64,000 nucleotides of DNA from Hyphomonadaceae bacterium (GTDB lineage Bacteria; Pseudomonadota; Alphaproteobacteria; Caulobacterales; Hyphomonadaceae). The notes beneath the pieces are model-generated. The model worked only from the letters and a program-made list of their open reading frames with translations, was not told the origin of the DNA and ran no database searches. Where the stretch lies: the NCBI GenBank assembly GCA_016714495.1, contig JADKDU010000014.1, positions 1-64,000 of the forward strand, in the 5' to 3' direction. The first letter of the stretch is position 1. Every line of letters starts with the position of its first letter. The position numbers were made by a program, and so were the translations under genes. Below, piece by piece: positions 33,894 through 42,818 of the stretch.

Positions 33894-34711
33894 GCGGCGG
33901 GAAGGAGAAGGGGCCCGAGCTCGAGGACATGCGCGAGGCGGTCGCCAAGCTGGCGAAGGCGCGCAAGGCAAAGCCGGCCGAACCGGTGGTGAGCGAGCCT
34001 GTGGCTGCGCCGAAGGCGGAAGCGCACGCAAAGCCTGCCAAGGCGGAGCCTGATCCGGAGCGGTTGGCGGATGCGATGCGGCGGGTGGAGGCGGTGCTGT
34101 TTGCGTCTGACGAGCCGGTTGACGCGGTGACGCTGACCGAGGCGCTGCCGCCAGGCGTGGAGGCAGGTGATGTGCTGCTGAAGCTGAAGGCGACTTATTC
34201 AGCCAAGGGCGTGCAGCTGGTGGAGGTGGCCGGCAAGTGGCGCTTCCAGACCGCGCCGGACCTAGCGTTCCTATTTGAAGAGACACGCGAGCAGCCCAAA
34301 GCGCTTTCGCGGGCGGCGCTGGAGACGCTGGCCATCATCGCCTACTGCCAACCGGTGACGCGGGCCGAGATCGAGGATGTTCGCGGCGTGGCGGTGTCGT
34401 CGGGCACGCTGGATATCCTGATGGAGGCGGGCTGGGTGCGGCCGCGGGGGCGACGTCGGACGCCGGGGCGTCCTGTGACATTTGGAACCACTGAATCCTT
34501 CCTGATCCACTTCGGGCTCGACGCCATTGACAGCCTGCCTGGCCGGGACGACCTGAAGGCCGCGGGGCTGCTTTCAGCCGACATTCCGCGCGATTTCGAA
34601 TTTGCCGGCACGCCGCGCGACCCCGAAACGGGCGAGCTTCTGGGTGAAGACCCGCTTGAAAGTCAGGAATTCCAACCCGACTTCCTTGAAGGGGCTGAAG
34701 ACCGGACCTGA
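33890..34711 (+). CDS. scpB: Segregation and condensation protein B
   Basis: The 273-residue product has a charged, disordered N-terminal extension of ~60 residues (KAKPAEPVVSEPVAAPKAEAHAK) and then the two winged-helix domains of ScpB: RRVEAVLFASDEPVDAVTLTEAL, WRFQTAPDLAFL, LSRAALETLAIIAYCQPVTRAEIEDVRGV and GRPVTFGTTESFLIHFGLDA. It dimerises and binds ScpA to complete condensin. The start overlaps the scpA stop. The C-terminal tail after residue ~230 is acidic and likely flexible. Confidence 0.9.
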   Translation: MSGGKEKGPELEDMREAVAKLAKARKAKPAEPVVSEPVAAPKAEAHAKPAKAEPDPERLADAMRRVEAVLFASDEPVDAVTLTEALPPGVEAGDVLLKLKATYSAKGVQLVEVAGKWRFQTAPDLAFLFEETREQPKALSRAALETLAIIAYCQPVTRAEIEDVRGVAVSSGTLDILMEAGWVRPRGRRRTPGRPVTFGTTESFLIHFGLDAIDSLPGRDDLKAAGLLSADIPRDFEFAGTPRDPETGELLGEDPLESQEFQPDFLEGAEDRT

Positions 34712-34847
34712 CACAGTTAATGCAATCGTGTGGCCCTGAAGGCCGCCAGCATTTGCAGAGTCGGGCCCGGAGGGTTACGCTGCAGCAATACCGGGGCGAC
34801 GGACGCCCACTGAAATCCGCCGGAAACGGCGCACCGGAGTAGACCGC

Positions 34848-35078
34848 ATGTTTGGAAAACTGGGCATCACGGAGCTGCTGGTTATCGCAGCGATCCTGCT
34901 GCTGCTGTTCGGCGGCCGCGGAAAGATCTCGGCCATGATGGGCGATATGGCCAAGGGCATCAAAAGCTTCCGCAAGGGGCTGAAGGACGGCGAAGTCGAT
35001 ACCAGTCAGACGACTTCTGGCGCCTTGGTCAACGAGCCGATCAACGTCACCCCTGAGAAGGAAAAGACGAAAGTCTGA
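34848..35078 (+). CDS. tatA: Twin-arginine translocase subunit TatA
   Basis: A 76-residue TatA: short N-terminus MFGKLG, membrane helix (ITELLVIAAILLLLFGG), the FGxxKI-like hinge (FGGRGKISAMM) and an amphipathic helix (GDMAKGIKSFRKGLKD), then a hydrophilic tail. TatA oligomerises to let folded proteins cross the inner membrane. It is followed by tatB and tatC in the same direction. CGGAGTAGACCGC precedes the ATG. Confidence 0.92.
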   Translation: MFGKLGITELLVIAAILLLLFGGRGKISAMMGDMAKGIKSFRKGLKDGEVDTSQTTSGALVNEPINVTPEKEKTKV

Positions 35079-35145
35079 TACGCCCGTCCGGGGGCGGAAT
35101 GGGCGCGTCTGAACTTTCGTCTCTCCATATGGGAGCGACAACGCC

Positions 35146-35721
35146 ATGATGCCGGGTGTCGGCTTCGAGGAAATGATCCTGCTGGTCGTGGTGGCGATTA
35201 TCGTCATCGGCCCGAAGGATTTGCCGTTGATGATGCGCAAGTTCGGGCGCTTCACCGGTAAGATGCGCGCGATGGCGTTCGAGTTCAAACAGGGCATCGA
35301 CGAGCTGGGCCGGCAGGCCGAGCTCGAAGAGCTGCGCAAGGAGGTGGCGAACCTCAAGGCGAATACCGGGCTCGACGAAATCAGGAAGGAACTCGAGGAC
35401 GACCGCGCCGCCATCGAGAAGGATGTCGGCGAGGTGATGGCGCCGGTGCCGGGTCCATCGAGGCATCCGGCGCTCGCGGCCGCTGCGGCCGCGCCAGTGA
35501 TTGCGCCCTATGCCGGGTTATCGCCGGATCATCCGGGGTATGACATTGGCGGCTATCAGGACGACGAAGACCACAAGATCGGCGGGGATGCGCATGAAGG
35601 CGCGAACGGCGTTCATGTGAATGGCGAAGGCGATGGTGAAGAAGCCGGGGCGCCGTACATAATTCCTGACGAGGATGCGCCGGCAGCGCCTGTGCCGGTG
35701 AAGCAGGATACGCCCGCTTGA
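35146..35721 (+). CDS. tatB: Sec-independent translocase protein TatB
   Basis: The 191-residue TatB has the short N-terminal membrane helix (FEEMILLVVVAIIVIGPKDLPLMMRKFGRF), the conserved GPKDLP hinge, an amphipathic helix (TGKMRAMAFEFKQGIDELGRQAELEELR) and a long acidic, disordered tail (DDEDHKIGGDAHEGANG). It forms the substrate receptor with TatC. Its stop overlaps the tatC start by one base (TGATG). Confidence 0.92.
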   Translation: MMPGVGFEEMILLVVVAIIVIGPKDLPLMMRKFGRFTGKMRAMAFEFKQGIDELGRQAELEELRKEVANLKANTGLDEIRKELEDDRAAIEKDVGEVMAPVPGPSRHPALAAAAAAPVIAPYAGLSPDHPGYDIGGYQDDEDHKIGGDAHEGANGVHVNGEGDGEEAGAPYIIPDEDAPAAPVPVKQDTPA

Positions 35722-36653
35722 TGGCCAAGAAAGCCGCCATTGCGAACGTTGCAGCCGAGCCGATCGACGAGGTCGAGGCCAGCCGCGCGCCGTTGATGGA
35801 TCATCTGGTCGAGCTGCGGAACCGGATGACGCGCAGCCTGATCGTTGTGGGCGTCCTGTTCTGCGGGCTGTGGTTCGTGACTGATACGGTGCTCAGCTTC
35901 TTGCTGACGCCGCTGGGCGATGCGGCTCACCGCGCCGGCCCGCCGCTGGATGAACTCTTTGTGGCGCAGACCACGGCGCCGCTGGAAATGCTGTTCGTGA
36001 AGCTGAAGCTTGCCTTTGTCATGGCGCTGGCGGTTGGCTTTCCGTATGTGGCCTATCAAGTTTACGCGTTCGTGGCGCCGGGGCTCTACAAGAACGAGCG
36101 CGCCGCCATCATGCCGTTCTTGTTCGTGATGCCGCCGCTTTTCGCCGCGGGCGCGGCGCTGGTCTATTATTTCGTGATGCCGGCCTTCATGGACCTGTCG
36201 TTCAGCCAGGAACTCGTCGGCACCAACGTCAAGGCCGTCTACGTTCCGAAGGTGAAGGAGTACTACTAGCTCGTCATCTCATTGCTCATGTGCTTCGGCT
36301 TTGCGTTCCAACTGCCGGTCGTGATGGCGCTTCTTTCGATGGCCGGGGTGATCCAGTCGTCGTTCCTGCGCGGGGGTCGGAAGTATGCGCTGCTGGTGAT
36401 CTTCGTGGTCGCCGCCGTCGTGACCCCGCCGGACCCGTTCAGCCAGTTCGTTCTTGGGGTGCCGCTCTACATGCTCTACGAGAGCGGAATCATCTGCGCG
36501 TCCGTGATCGAACGGGGTCGGGCGCGGCGCGAGGCGGCGGAGGCCAAGCGAGAAGAAGAGGAAGCCCGGCGTGAAGCAACCGAGGAAGCGCGTCGGCGAG
36601 CGGCTGCGGCTGCGACTGGCGCGCCGCGGGGGACGTTGCCGGCTGGCGAGTAG
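35721..36653 (+). CDS. tatC: TatC, interrupted by an in-frame TAG
   Basis: The frame encodes 310 codons of TatC: PLMDHLVELRNRMTRSLIVV (the conserved cytosolic start and TM1), GPPLDELFVAQTTAPLEMLFVKLKLA, FPYVAYQVYAFVAPGLYKNER, and after the stop LVISLLMCFGFAFQLPVV, GGRKYALLVIFVVAAVVTPPDPFSQ. A TAG at 36267-36269 (codon 183, in KEYY-stop-LVIS) stands where a serine or leucine (TCG, TTG) is usual. All else is intact, so either a one-base sequence error or a nonsense mutation. The C-terminal tail after ~275 is a charged coiled coil (ERGRARREAAEAKREEEEARRE). Confidence 0.85.
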
Positions 36654-36734
36654 GGTCGCTGGAATAGACCTTCCGCACCCTCTTGGGCTCCGCCGCGCAT
36701 CGCGCTAGACCCGCGCGGAACACGAGGAATCCCC

Positions 36735-38234
36735 ATGCACGACATCCGCGCCATTCGCGACAATCCCGACGCTTACGCGGCGGCGCTGTCGCGCCGGCCT
36801 ACGGTGGACGGCAAGTCCGTGGTGGCGGAGATTCTCGCGCTGGATGGGGAGGTGCGGAAACATATTCTCGCCAAGGAAGCGGCCGAGGCCTCGCGCAACG
36901 CCAAGTCTAAGGAGATCGGCAAGGCGAAGGCTGCGAAGGACGAAGCGCTGGCAGCGAGGCTGATGGCGGATGTGGCGGCGGCTAAGACCACGATCGAGGA
37001 AGCCGGGAAGCTGGAGGCGGATGCTGTCGCCAAGCGCGATGACGCGCTGGCGCGGTTGCCGAACGTGCCGTTCGAGGATGTGCCGCTGGGCGAGGACGAG
37101 CATGGCAACAAGGTTGTGCGCACGGTGGGGACGCCCCGGCAGTTCAACTTCGCGCCGAAGGATCATGCTGATCTAGGCGAAGCGCTGAGGATGATGGACT
37201 TCGAAGCGGCGGCGCGGATGAGCGGCGCGCGGTTCGTCGTGCTTAAGGGTCAGCTGGCACGGCTTGAGCGGGCGCTGACGCAGTTCATGCTGGACGTGCA
37301 GACGGGGGAGAATGAATATTCCGAAACGAGCGTTCCGCTGCTGGTGAAAGAGCAAGCTATGTTCGGAACGGGTCAGTTACCAAAGTTTGCGGAAGATTTG
37401 TTCCAGACTGTTCCGCTCGAAGCGTGGCGTCGGGATGTGAATGATGGTGCGCTGTTTGATCAGATCGCGGACGAGCATTTTTCGTCTCATCCCGAAATTC
37501 AAGCGGCAATGAAGGCGCGTGATTTCGATAATGCTGCACTACAAGGCTTGGGTGGCCTGGCAATTAATCACGTTTGGAAACAAGCCATCCGCAAAACCGA
37601 AGAGCTTGCTTCGCAGCGTTATCTTTTAATTCCGACCGCTGAAGTTTCTTTGACGAACCTAGTGCGCGAACAGATCGTTGAGGCTGGTGCGTTACCAATA
37701 CGAATGACCGCCGCAACGCCCTGCTTCCGCTCAGAGGCAGGCTCTGCCGGCCGCGATACAAAAGGCATGATCCGGCAGCATCAGTTCATCAAGGTGGAGC
37801 TGGTGTCGATCACCAAGCCGCAGGATTCCGAAGCGGAGCATGAGCGGATGACGCGGTGTGCGGAGGGCATCCTCGAGCGGCTGGAGCTGCCGTATCGCAC
37901 CGTGATGCTGTGCACGGGCGATATGGGGTTTGGCGCGAAGAAGACTTACGATCTGGAAGTGTGGCTGCCGTCGCAGAATACGTACCGGGAAATTTCCTCG
38001 TGCTCGAACTGCGGGGATTTCCAGGCGCGCCGGATGGATGCGCGCTATCGCGAGGCGCCAAGCGGGGACAATCCCAAGCCGAAGCCTGAGTTCGTCCACA
38101 CGCTGAACGGCTCGGGGCTCGCCGTGGGGCGGACGCTGGTGGCCGTGCTGGAGAATTACCAGGAGGCGGACGGGCGCATCCGCGTGCCGACGGCGCTGGT
38201 TCCGTACATGGGCGGCCTTGAGGTGATCGGATGA
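36735..38234 (+). CDS. serS: Seryl-tRNA synthetase with an extra ~70-residue segment
   Basis: The class II synthetase has the N-terminal tRNA-binding coiled coil (AAEASRNAKSKEIGKAKAAK), motif 2 FRSEAGSAGRDTKGMIRQHQF and motif 3 GSGLAVGRTLVAVLENYQ. At 499 residues it is ~70 longer than usual. The extra part lies at residues ~227-295 (nt 37413-37619), between LPKFAEDLFQTV and YLLIPTAEVSLTNL, where normal enzymes have a short turn. The DNA from about 37325 to 37740 is also clearly less GC-rich, with codons such as tta, tct, att that the flanks avoid. This suggests recombination with a different lineage's serS. The stop overlaps the next gene by ATGA. Confidence 0.9.
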   Translation: MHDIRAIRDNPDAYAAALSRRPTVDGKSVVAEILALDGEVRKHILAKEAAEASRNAKSKEIGKAKAAKDEALAARLMADVAAAKTTIEEAGKLEADAVAKRDDALARLPNVPFEDVPLGEDEHGNKVVRTVGTPRQFNFAPKDHADLGEALRMMDFEAAARMSGARFVVLKGQLARLERALTQFMLDVQTGENEYSETSVPLLVKEQAMFGTGQLPKFAEDLFQTVPLEAWRRDVNDGALFDQIADEHFSSHPEIQAAMKARDFDNAALQGLGGLAINHVWKQAIRKTEELASQRYLLIPTAEVSLTNLVREQIVEAGALPIRMTAATPCFRSEAGSAGRDTKGMIRQHQFIKVELVSITKPQDSEAEHERMTRCAEGILERLELPYRTVMLCTGDMGFGAKKTYDLEVWLPSQNTYREISSCSNCGDFQARRMDARYREAPSGDNPKPKPEFVHTLNGSGLAVGRTLVAVLENYQEADGRIRVPTALVPYMGGLEVIG

Positions 38235-38779
38235 CGTCCGGTAGTTCGCTTGCGTGGGTGGCTGTGCAGGGCGTTGCGCCTGACGAGTTGCTGGAGCGTG
38301 CGGGGTTCGTCGATACCGGCGAACTGGACGAGTATTTCGAGGCCGAACATACAGGCGGCGAGCTGCCGGGCGGCTGGTATGTGATCGTGACGGATCAGGC
38401 GGAACTGCTCGAGCCTGCGAAGCTGGCGGTGTGGTCGGCCGGCGGGCGGCTGGTCGCGGCGGTGGTGCACGAGGAGACGGAGACCAGTCTCGCCATGGAG
38501 TGGCGGGACGGGAAGCAGTTGTGGTCGGTGTTCCACGATGGCTCGGCTGAGGAAAAGCAACTGGCGGTCGAAGGCGCGCTGCCTGACGCGTTCGAGCAGA
38601 TCCGGCGCGAGATGGCCGAGCTGGAGGCGGAGGTCGCGGCGCAAGGCGGGGATTTCGATGCGGCCTTCGAGGTTCCGCTCGACCTGGCCGAGGACATCAC
38701 CGGGTTTCGCCATGACGAGATCGGGTTCGACGACGAGATCCCGCCGTTCACGATTCTGGAGCGGCTGCACGTTGCGTGA
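38231..38779 (+). CDS. Hypothetical protein between serS and surE
   Basis: The 182-residue product is acidic and soluble, with PDELLERAGFVDTGELDEYFEAEHTGGELPGGWYVIVTD as a conserved-looking start and AMEWRDGKQLWSVFHDG in the middle. I do not recognise a family. Its start overlaps the serS stop by ATGA, so it is translationally coupled and part of the serS-surE-pcm operon. No signal peptide or membrane segment is present. Confidence 0.75.
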   Translation: MTSGSSLAWVAVQGVAPDELLERAGFVDTGELDEYFEAEHTGGELPGGWYVIVTDQAELLEPAKLAVWSAGGRLVAAVVHEETETSLAMEWRDGKQLWSVFHDGSAEEKQLAVEGALPDAFEQIRREMAELEAEVAAQGGDFDAAFEVPLDLAEDITGFRHDEIGFDDEIPPFTILERLHVA

Positions 38780-38819
38780 GCTATTTGACTTCGCAGCCTG
38801 ATCGCGAGAGGCAGGGTGG

Positions 38820-39596
38820 ATGCGGATCCTGCTTTCGAATGATGATGGTGTGTTTGCTCCCGGGCTGACTGTGCTTGAGGAGATTGCGCGGTCGGTGTCG
38901 GATGACATCTGGATCGTTGCGCCGCACGAGGAGCAATCGGGACAGGCACGGGCGATCACGCTGAATGCTCCGGTGCGCGTGCGTGAGGAGGGGCCGAAGC
39001 GCTATGCGGTGCAGGGTACGCCAGCGGATGCTGTGCTGCTGGGCGTGAAGGACATTCTCGCGGATCATCCGCCGGACCTGATCCTGTCGGGCGTCAATCG
39101 TGGGCAAAACCTTGCGGAGGACACCAGCCAGTCGGGCACGGTGGCGGCGGCGATCGAGGGGATGCATCTGGGCGTGCCGTCGATCGCGTTCAGCCAGGCG
39201 CGGAATTTTCGGCGCGGCGAGCCGATCCCGTGGGAGACGGGCCGGGTGTGGGGGCCGCGCGTGCTGAAGGCGCTGCTGAAGAGCGGGTGGCCGAAGAACT
39301 GCGTGATCAATGTGAACTTTCCGGATCGCCTGCCGCAGGATGTGGCGGGCGTGGAGGTGACAAGCCAAGGGTTTCGCGATGAGGCGATCTCGACGCTGGA
39401 GAAGCGGACGGACCTGCGCGGGGCGGATTATTTCTGGATCGGGTATTCGTCGAAGCCGTCGAAGCCGGATGCGGGAACGGACTTGCGCGCGATCTATGAG
39501 GGGCGGGTGTCGGTGACCCCGCTGCATATCGACATGACGCATCATGCGTTTCGCGCCGAGCTGGCCTCGAAGCTCAAAGTGGCTGACGAGGGATGA
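38820..39596 (+). CDS. surE: 5'/3'-nucleotidase SurE
   Basis: The 258-residue protein has the SurE metal-binding start MRILLSNDDGVFAPGL (Asp8, Asp9), SGQARAITLNAPVRV, DLILSGVNRGQNLAEDTSQSGTVAAA with the conserved Asn, and RVSVTPLHIDMTHH at the end. It dephosphorylates nucleoside 5'- and 3'-monophosphates and polyphosphate. It overlaps pcm by ATGA, a pairing seen widely in proteobacteria and linked to stationary-phase survival. Confidence 0.93.
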   Translation: MRILLSNDDGVFAPGLTVLEEIARSVSDDIWIVAPHEEQSGQARAITLNAPVRVREEGPKRYAVQGTPADAVLLGVKDILADHPPDLILSGVNRGQNLAEDTSQSGTVAAAIEGMHLGVPSIAFSQARNFRRGEPIPWETGRVWGPRVLKALLKSGWPKNCVINVNFPDRLPQDVAGVEVTSQGFRDEAISTLEKRTDLRGADYFWIGYSSKPSKPDAGTDLRAIYEGRVSVTPLHIDMTHHAFRAELASKLKVADEG

Positions 39597-40243
39597 GCGA
39601 GGATCCGCGCTTCCAGGCGGCGCGGCTGGTGCTGGCGCTGCGGCAATCGGGCGTGACGGACCATCGCCTTACCGAGGCGCTGGAGAAGACGCCGCGCGAC
39701 GCGTTCGTGCCGCGGCCGTTTGCGGATCATGCATGGGAGAATGTCGAGCTGCCGATCGATTGCGGGCAGACGATGACGCGGCCGGTGACGGTTGGGGTGA
39801 TGCTGCAGGCGCTGGGCGCGCAGCGGGAGCATACGGTTCTGGAGATCGGCTCAGGGTCCGGGTATGGCGCGGCGGTGCTGAGCAAGCTGGCGCGCCGGGT
39901 CTATTCGATCGACCGGTATCGTACGCTGGTGGACCGAGCGCGCTCGACGCTGGACCTGCTGGGCGTGTCGTCGCGGGTCGAGTTCCGGCTCGCGGATGGG
40001 CTGGAGGGCTGGCCGGAAGCGGCGCCGTTTGACCGGATCGTGCTGATGGGCGCCGTGCGGGCCTTGCCCGAGGAGATCGGGCGGCAGCTGGCGGTCGGCG
40101 GCGTGGCGGTGGCGCCGGTGGAGCGGGACGGGGAGGGGCTGATCCTGCGCTTTGAGAAGCTGGCGGACGGCGGCTTTGCCGAAGCACTGGTGGAAAAGGC
40201 CCGTTTTGGGCCATTGCAGCCCGGCGTCGCACGCGAGCTTTAG
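39593..40243 (+). CDS. pcm: Protein-L-isoaspartate O-methyltransferase
   Basis: The 216-residue enzyme repairs isoaspartyl residues with S-adenosylmethionine. It keeps the PIMT hallmarks: RDAFVPRPFADHAWENVELPI, DCGQTMTRPVTVGVM (the equivalent of QTISQP), LEIGSGSGYGAAVLSKLA (SAM motif I) and FDRIVLMGAV. The start overlaps surE. Compared with the copy at 7300 this one looks catalytically competent. Confidence 0.92.
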   Translation: MSEDPRFQAARLVLALRQSGVTDHRLTEALEKTPRDAFVPRPFADHAWENVELPIDCGQTMTRPVTVGVMLQALGAQREHTVLEIGSGSGYGAAVLSKLARRVYSIDRYRTLVDRARSTLDLLGVSSRVEFRLADGLEGWPEAAPFDRIVLMGAVRALPEEIGRQLAVGGVAVAPVERDGEGLILRFEKLADGGFAEALVEKARFGPLQPGVAREL

Positions 40244-40281
40244 CTTCCGGTAAGCATGATCAGGGCAAGCTCCGGCCGAGA

Positions 40282-41544
40282 TTGCGGAGACGTTTGCTGG
40301 TGAACCAGATCGCCCTGCGCGCCTGTCTGTTGGCCTCCGCTGCGGCGGGGCTGTCGGCATGCGCGTCCAATCCGCCTGAACCTCTGGGGCCGGCGCCGAT
40401 CGACTTACGGGGGGCTGCGCCGCGTGTGGCGGCTGCGCCGGCCCCGATCGTGACTGCGCCGAGTGCGCCGGTGGCAGCGCCAACTGCGCCTTCTGCGAAC
40501 CCGGAGCCGGTGCAACGCGTGGTCGATGTGGGGCGGTCGCCAACCGGGACAAGCGCCATCGATGAAGCGAAGAGCATGGCGGCGGAAGCAGGTTTGCGGC
40601 CGGGCGGCACACTGCGGCAGGCGCGAGACAATCCTTCGGCGCGGGCGATCGAGGTGCAGTCGGGCGATACGCTGTACGACATCTCGCGGCGCTATTCGGT
40701 GAACATGCGGGCCCTGATCGAGACCAATGCGCTTGAGCCGCCTTATGCGCTCGACAAGGGTGATGTGGTCTATCTGCCCCCGCCTAATGTGCACGTGGTG
40801 GAGAGAGGCGAGACGCTCTACTCGGTGTCGCGGCGCTACAATGTGGATACGCGCTCGCTGGCTTTGCTGAACAACATGCAGCGGCCATGGACAGTTTATC
40901 CAGGCGATGAGCTGCAGCTGCCGCCGCTGGCGCGCGCGCAGGCACGCGAGGCGGTGAGGCCGGCTCAGGTTGTGGCGCCCGTCGCTGTGGCCAAGGCCGC
41001 GCCGGCAGCGAAGCCGCCAGTTGTGAAATCTGTCGACGCAAAGGCGGTTGCGCTGGCGGGTGCGTCGGCGGTGGTCGAGGCCAAGGCTGCGCCGAAGCCG
41101 GCGCCTGTCACGCCGCCTGCGACGGCGCCGAAATCGACACCTGTAAACACGGCAGGGACACGCGACTTCATCTGGCCGATCTCGGGCAATGTGCTGAAGG
41201 GGTTCGGGCAGGGCGTCGACGGCATCCGCAATGATGGGGTCAATATCGCAGCAGCGCCCGGATCAGAAGTGCGGGCGGCGGCGGGCGGCGAAGTGGTTTA
41301 TGCGGGTAACGAGTTGGCCGGGTTCGGCAATCTCGTGCTGATCCGGCATCCGGGAGGGTGGGTGACCGCTTATGCACACTCCAACGCACTGCGCGTGAAG
41401 GAAGGCGATCTGGTGAAGCAGGGCCAGACGATCGCGACGGCCGGGCAGACCGGAAACGCCACTACTACGCAGGTCCATTTCGAGCTTCGCAAGGGCAAAG
41501 AGCCGGTCGATCCCGCACTGCACCTGCCGGGCCTGCGCGGATAA
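40282..41544 (+). CDS. LysM/M23 family lipoprotein, NlpD-like
   Basis: The 420-residue protein (TTG start; a GTG at 40300 is the alternative) has a signal with lipobox (LASAAAGLSAC), two LysM repeats (VQSGDTLYDISRRYSVNMRAL and VVERGETLYSVSRRYNVDTRSL) that bind peptidoglycan, and a C-terminal LytM/M23 fold (PGSEVRAAAGGEVVYAGNEL, GNATTTQVHFELRKGKEPVDP). The first zinc-ligand motif HxxxD is replaced by NDGVN, so it is probably catalytically inactive and acts like NlpD to activate amidases at division. The surE-pcm-nlpD order matches that of other proteobacteria. Confidence 0.9.
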   Translation: MRRRLLVNQIALRACLLASAAAGLSACASNPPEPLGPAPIDLRGAAPRVAAAPAPIVTAPSAPVAAPTAPSANPEPVQRVVDVGRSPTGTSAIDEAKSMAAEAGLRPGGTLRQARDNPSARAIEVQSGDTLYDISRRYSVNMRALIETNALEPPYALDKGDVVYLPPPNVHVVERGETLYSVSRRYNVDTRSLALLNNMQRPWTVYPGDELQLPPLARAQAREAVRPAQVVAPVAVAKAAPAAKPPVVKSVDAKAVALAGASAVVEAKAAPKPAPVTPPATAPKSTPVNTAGTRDFIWPISGNVLKGFGQGVDGIRNDGVNIAAAPGSEVRAAAGGEVVYAGNELAGFGNLVLIRHPGGWVTAYAHSNALRVKEGDLVKQGQTIATAGQTGNATTTQVHFELRKGKEPVDPALHLPGLRG

Positions 41545-41565
41545 GCGCCCGTCGTATGGGCGTTT

Positions 41566-42573
41566 CTACCTCGATGCGGCAGGCAGCATCGCGATGATGC
41601 CGGTTGTGCGCGCCCGAACCTCGGGCGCCGCAAGGCACATCTCCAGCGCTTCATAGCCAATAGCGCCCGGATGAGGGGCGACCAGCATGGGCGGGCTTTG
41701 GTTGGCCGGACAGAAGATGATCGCCTCTTCCGGTCCGACAGCAGCCAGATCGAGGATCGCGCTCGACCGCGTCATCAACAGTAGCGGCCGCTTGTTGGTT
41801 CGCCGGGTCCGGAGCCAACCGATCAGCGCCTCCTGTGTCGCATGATCAAGGCCCTGCTCGACCAGATCGATAACAAGGACCGACGGTCCATCGGCTTCCA
41901 GTTCGCCCAGCAGGGCGATGAGTGGATCTGAAACCGTGCCGCCGTACTCGACAAGCCATGCGAGCGCCTGATCGACGCGTAGCTGCAATGCCAGATCGGC
42001 AATAACCACACTCTCTCGGTCGAGGCCGATGAAGCGGGCGTTTGGCAGTTCTTCCGCCAGCCGCATGGCTAGCCGGGTCTTGCCGCTGCCCAGCGGGCCG
42101 ACGATGAAGCTCAATGGCATGAGTTCTCGAAGTTCGAACCATTCGCCGCCCCACGGCCATGGCAACTCGAACGCTGCCGCAGGCTTCCCTGTACGCAACA
42201 GGGCAAGCGCTCCGGCGTCTGGCGGTCTGCCGGCGGCGAGGTCGGTCCGCAGCGCCCGGACGCGCGAGAGCTTGTCGCTTACCTGCAGCTGCTGCCTCTC
42301 CAGCGCCCCTTGATGGGCTGCGATGGCCCGCTCGAGATCCTGCGGCTTACCGGCGATTACGCGCGCCACTTCAGAGAGGCTGAGCCCCAGCGCCCGCAGT
42401 GCGACGATCTCGCCCGCCCGCGCCATCTCATCCGGGCCATAGGCCCGCCAGCCGGCGACGGTGCGACCGGGAACAACCAGCCCGCGCTGCTCATACAGCC
42501 GCAATGCCTTTGTGGAGACGCCGAGCCGTCGGGCAGCTTCGGACGGGCTCAAAAACTGAGCGGAAGGGGGCAC
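41566..42573 (-). CDS. MerR-type regulator fused to a P-loop ATPase domain
   Basis: The 335-residue product has a MerR winged helix at the N-terminus (LSPSEAARRLGVSTKALRLYEQRGLVVPGRT, then YGPDEMARAGEIVALRALGLSLSEV) and the usual dimerisation helix to ~110. After a linker comes an ATPase domain: Walker A GPLGSGKT (159-166) and Walker B PSVLVIDLVEQ (230-240). MerR proteins normally end in a small effector-binding domain, so a nucleotide-binding module is unusual. It could couple ATP state to DNA bending; the target is unknown. It is convergent with the LysM gene and divergent from yajC. Confidence 0.8.
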   Translation of the reverse strand: MPPSAQFLSPSEAARRLGVSTKALRLYEQRGLVVPGRTVAGWRAYGPDEMARAGEIVALRALGLSLSEVARVIAGKPQDLERAIAAHQGALERQQLQVSDKLSRVRALRTDLAAGRPPDAGALALLRTGKPAAAFELPWPWGGEWFELRELMPLSFIVGPLGSGKTRLAMRLAEELPNARFIGLDRESVVIADLALQLRVDQALAWLVEYGGTVSDPLIALLGELEADGPSVLVIDLVEQGLDHATQEALIGWLRTRRTNKRPLLLMTRSSAILDLAAVGPEEAIIFCPANQSPPMLVAPHPGAIGYEALEMCLAAPEVRARTTGIIAMLPAASR

Positions 42574-42818
42574 GACTCGCCTCGCGTAGGGTTGACGGCA
42601 TGCTTATCGGGCCAGCCCCAAGGGCCGGGTCAAGCGATCGTTCCGCCGTTAGGCGCTGATCTTCCGCCTTACGCCCGCGCAGGCGCCGAAATTCGCCTTT
42701 GCCGTTAAGTTTGCGGGGCGTTTTCAGCGCATTGCCAAGGCGCCCTCTCCCGATATAGTCCGGCCGCCCAAGCTTCCCCTGACTGGCGGGAGCGTCGAGA
42801 GATTCCCACGGAGACCCG
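42574..42818. other. Divergent promoter region of the MerR-ATPase gene and yajC
   Basis: The 245 bp between the two divergent starts contains no gene. A GCCGTTAAG...CGATATAGTC stretch upstream of yajC could hold a promoter; no clear MerR-type dyad with a long spacer is identified. Confidence 0.35.
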
